Notes under the pieces: model-generated
Seen by the model: only the letters and a program-made list of their open reading frames with translations
What the model was told of the DNA's origin: nothing
Databases searched by the model: none
Shown here: positions 63,020-64,000 of the stretch, in pieces
How positions within the stretch are numbered: position 1 is the stretch's first letter
Layout: every line of letters starts with the position of its first letter
Program-made: the position numbers and the translations under genes
Assembly (NCBI GenBank): GCA_902790595.1
Contig: CADASL010000002.1
Location: forward strand, 325,384-389,383
Direction of reading: 5' to 3'
Origin: an uncultured Bacteroidales bacterium
GTDB lineage: Bacteria; Bacteroidota; Bacteroidia; Bacteroidales; SZUA-534
Length of the DNA stretch: 64,000 nt

Positions 63020-63931
63020 CTAACGTTTATTCTTGAACAGAGCGTTGAACTCGTGCGGGATCTCCGATGTGAATTCCATCACCTCTTTTGTCATCGGGTG
63101 AATGAACTCAATCTGCTGAGCGTGAAGGCACAAGCGTCCGCAGGGGTCGGTGTGGGCACCATACTTGCCATCGCCGGCCACCGGATGCCCAATGTGGTTC
63201 ATATGTATGCGAATCTGATTCTTGCGTCCGGTCTCCAATTCGAGCGCAAGCATCGAGAATTGGCCGTTGGTTTTCAGCACCTTATAATGTGTGATGGCAC
63301 GTTTGCCCTTGCCTTCTTTGGTAACGTGCATCACCATAGTATATTTATTCTCGTCAATCCAGGTGTCAATGGTACCCTCCGGCTCATCGGGGCAACCCTC
63401 AACAATGGCAATGTAGCGCCGGCTCTGAACGCTTTCGTTCCACGTTGTGCGCAGGCGGAACTGCACTTCCTCGCTTTTCGCGAAAATCAGTATTCCCGAC
63501 GTGTCGCGGTCGATGCGGTGGACGATGAAAATGCAATCGCCTTCGCCCTTGAAGCGCATATAGGCGTCGAGATAGTTCTGCGCCGTCTGGTAGCGCTCGC
63601 TCTCGTTGCCCACGGTGAGCAGTCCCGTCTCCTTCTTCACCACAATCAGCCATTTGTCTTCCCAAATGATTCTCAACCCTTTAGGCATCGGAAACACCGG
63701 GTCGGGCTTTTTGCCGATGAAGAGCGTCTGCCCAGCTTTTAGCTTGTCGGTGAGTTGGCGCAGAACAACGCCGTCGGCCGTGATGGCGCCTTTTTGCAGC
63801 AGTTGCCGAATGGATGTCCGGCTCTTGCCCTGCATAATGCGCCCAAGGAACTCCTCCACCGTCTGGTCCGCCTTGACGGGATAGGAGTTGCCCTTCGGTT
63901 CCTGCTTCCGTGGTTTGTCGTTCATTCTCAT
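63020..63931 (-). CDS. RluA/RluD-family pseudouridine synthase
   Basis: 303 residues. A short S4-like N-terminus (VEEFLGRIMQGKSRTSIRQL, KGAITADGVV) is followed by the catalytic motif HRIDRDTSG (about 138-146, Asp catalytic), RRYIAIVEG, and ALELETGRKNQIRIHMNHIG (about 220). It isomerises uridine to pseudouridine in rRNA or tRNA. Three in-frame ATGs (63958, 63931, 63925) are near; 63931 is a reasonable choice because the first lies in AT-rich, unconserved sequence. The exact target is not shown. Confidence 0.9.
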   Translation of the reverse strand: MRMNDKPRKQEPKGNSYPVKADQTVEEFLGRIMQGKSRTSIRQLLQKGAITADGVVLRQLTDKLKAGQTLFIGKKPDPVFPMPKGLRIIWEDKWLIVVKKETGLLTVGNESERYQTAQNYLDAYMRFKGEGDCIFIVHRIDRDTSGILIFAKSEEVQFRLRTTWNESVQSRRYIAIVEGCPDEPEGTIDTWIDENKYTMVMHVTKEGKGKRAITHYKVLKTNGQFSMLALELETGRKNQIRIHMNHIGHPVAGDGKYGAHTDPCGRLCLHAQQIEFIHPMTKEVMEFTSEIPHEFNALFKNKR

Positions 63932-63980
63932 AGCCGATAGAAAATAAAAGCCAACCACTTGGAAATGATTGACTTATTTG

Positions 63981-64000
63981 TACCCCCGCTGAGAATCGAA
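63981..64000 (-). tRNA. Possible truncated tRNA 3' end at the window edge
   Basis: On the minus strand the last 20 bases read TTCGATTCTCAGCGGGGGTA: a T loop TTCGATT, stem CTCAG, an acceptor CGGGGGT and discriminator A, with no encoded CCA. The rest lies outside the window, so the isotype is unknown. Confidence 0.45.

Overview
The window looks like a chromosomal segment of an anaerobic bacterium of the phylum Bacteroidota, most likely order Bacteroidales. Three things point there. First, families largely confined to that phylum are present (DUF4290, DUF4293, DUF4301, DUF2027-Smr, GldA/F/G, a T9SS type A sorting domain, type B L31). Second, many genes carry the phylum's promoter (a -33 TTTG/TTG, about 19 nt, then a -7 TAnnTTTG), and Shine-Dalgarno sequences are nearly absent. 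Third, FecR/ECF sigma, TPR-signalling proteins and hybrid histidine kinases of the Bacteroidales type occur. Base composition is near-even in housekeeping genes and clearly AT-richer in several accessory islands. Genus cannot be told from the sequence alone.

Layout. 1-4350: the end of a glutaminyl cyclase-like lipoprotein gene, a patatin-like lipase, and a two-gene restriction-modification-like unit (EcoRI-type adenine methylase plus DUF262-HNH nuclease), read from behind a structured RNA candidate. 4385-5000: that RNA candidate and a composite palindromic element. 5049-21429: housekeeping and small-family genes (queA, Smr protein, DUF4301, a PIN toxin-antitoxin pair, a TPR protein, DUF4293, DUF486, DUF4290, a SNF2 helicase with a SUI1/YciH gene, an ECF sigma/FecR pair, recQ, a VanZ-like gene). 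21505-31801: a giant SpvB/FG-GAP/RHS protein locus with a short T9SS-sorted partner, a secreted ORF coupled to the RHS stop codon, an orphan RHS core fragment, a small lipoprotein, a chimeric gene remnant, two pairs of direct repeats, and a divergent TPR-membrane-HTH lipoprotein that may regulate it. 31818-42966: a hybrid kinase, elongator-type tRNA-Met, NUDIX hydrolase, pgi-gpsA operon, thiL, a SPOR protein, initiator tRNA, rlmD, L31 and a small beta-barrel. 43164-46895: gldA-gldF-gldG-DUF4340. 46983-54872: tsaC, a repeat protein resembling a beta-propeller, rpe, a TPR-PP2C phosphatase, radC, gdhA, ispF. 55120-60083: five genes for a heterodisulfide-reductase-like complex. 60270-63931: a HipA-like kinase with a DUF3037-like partner, a CoA-transferase and a pseudouridine synthase. 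A truncated tRNA may sit at the right edge.

How the genes fit together. gdhA, the acyl-CoA transferase and the Hdr-like complex with its quinone-type membrane subunit suggest fermentative amino-acid or succinate metabolism that disposes of electrons through Fe-S flavoproteins and perhaps menaquinone. The accessory islands (R-M-like unit, PIN TA, RHS locus, HipA-like module) are candidates for defence or interbacterial competition. Many short tandem heptad-like repeats begin right at stop codons, and several perfect palindromes lie between genes. These repeats and the RHS-flanking duplications are the main structures that gene content does not explain.
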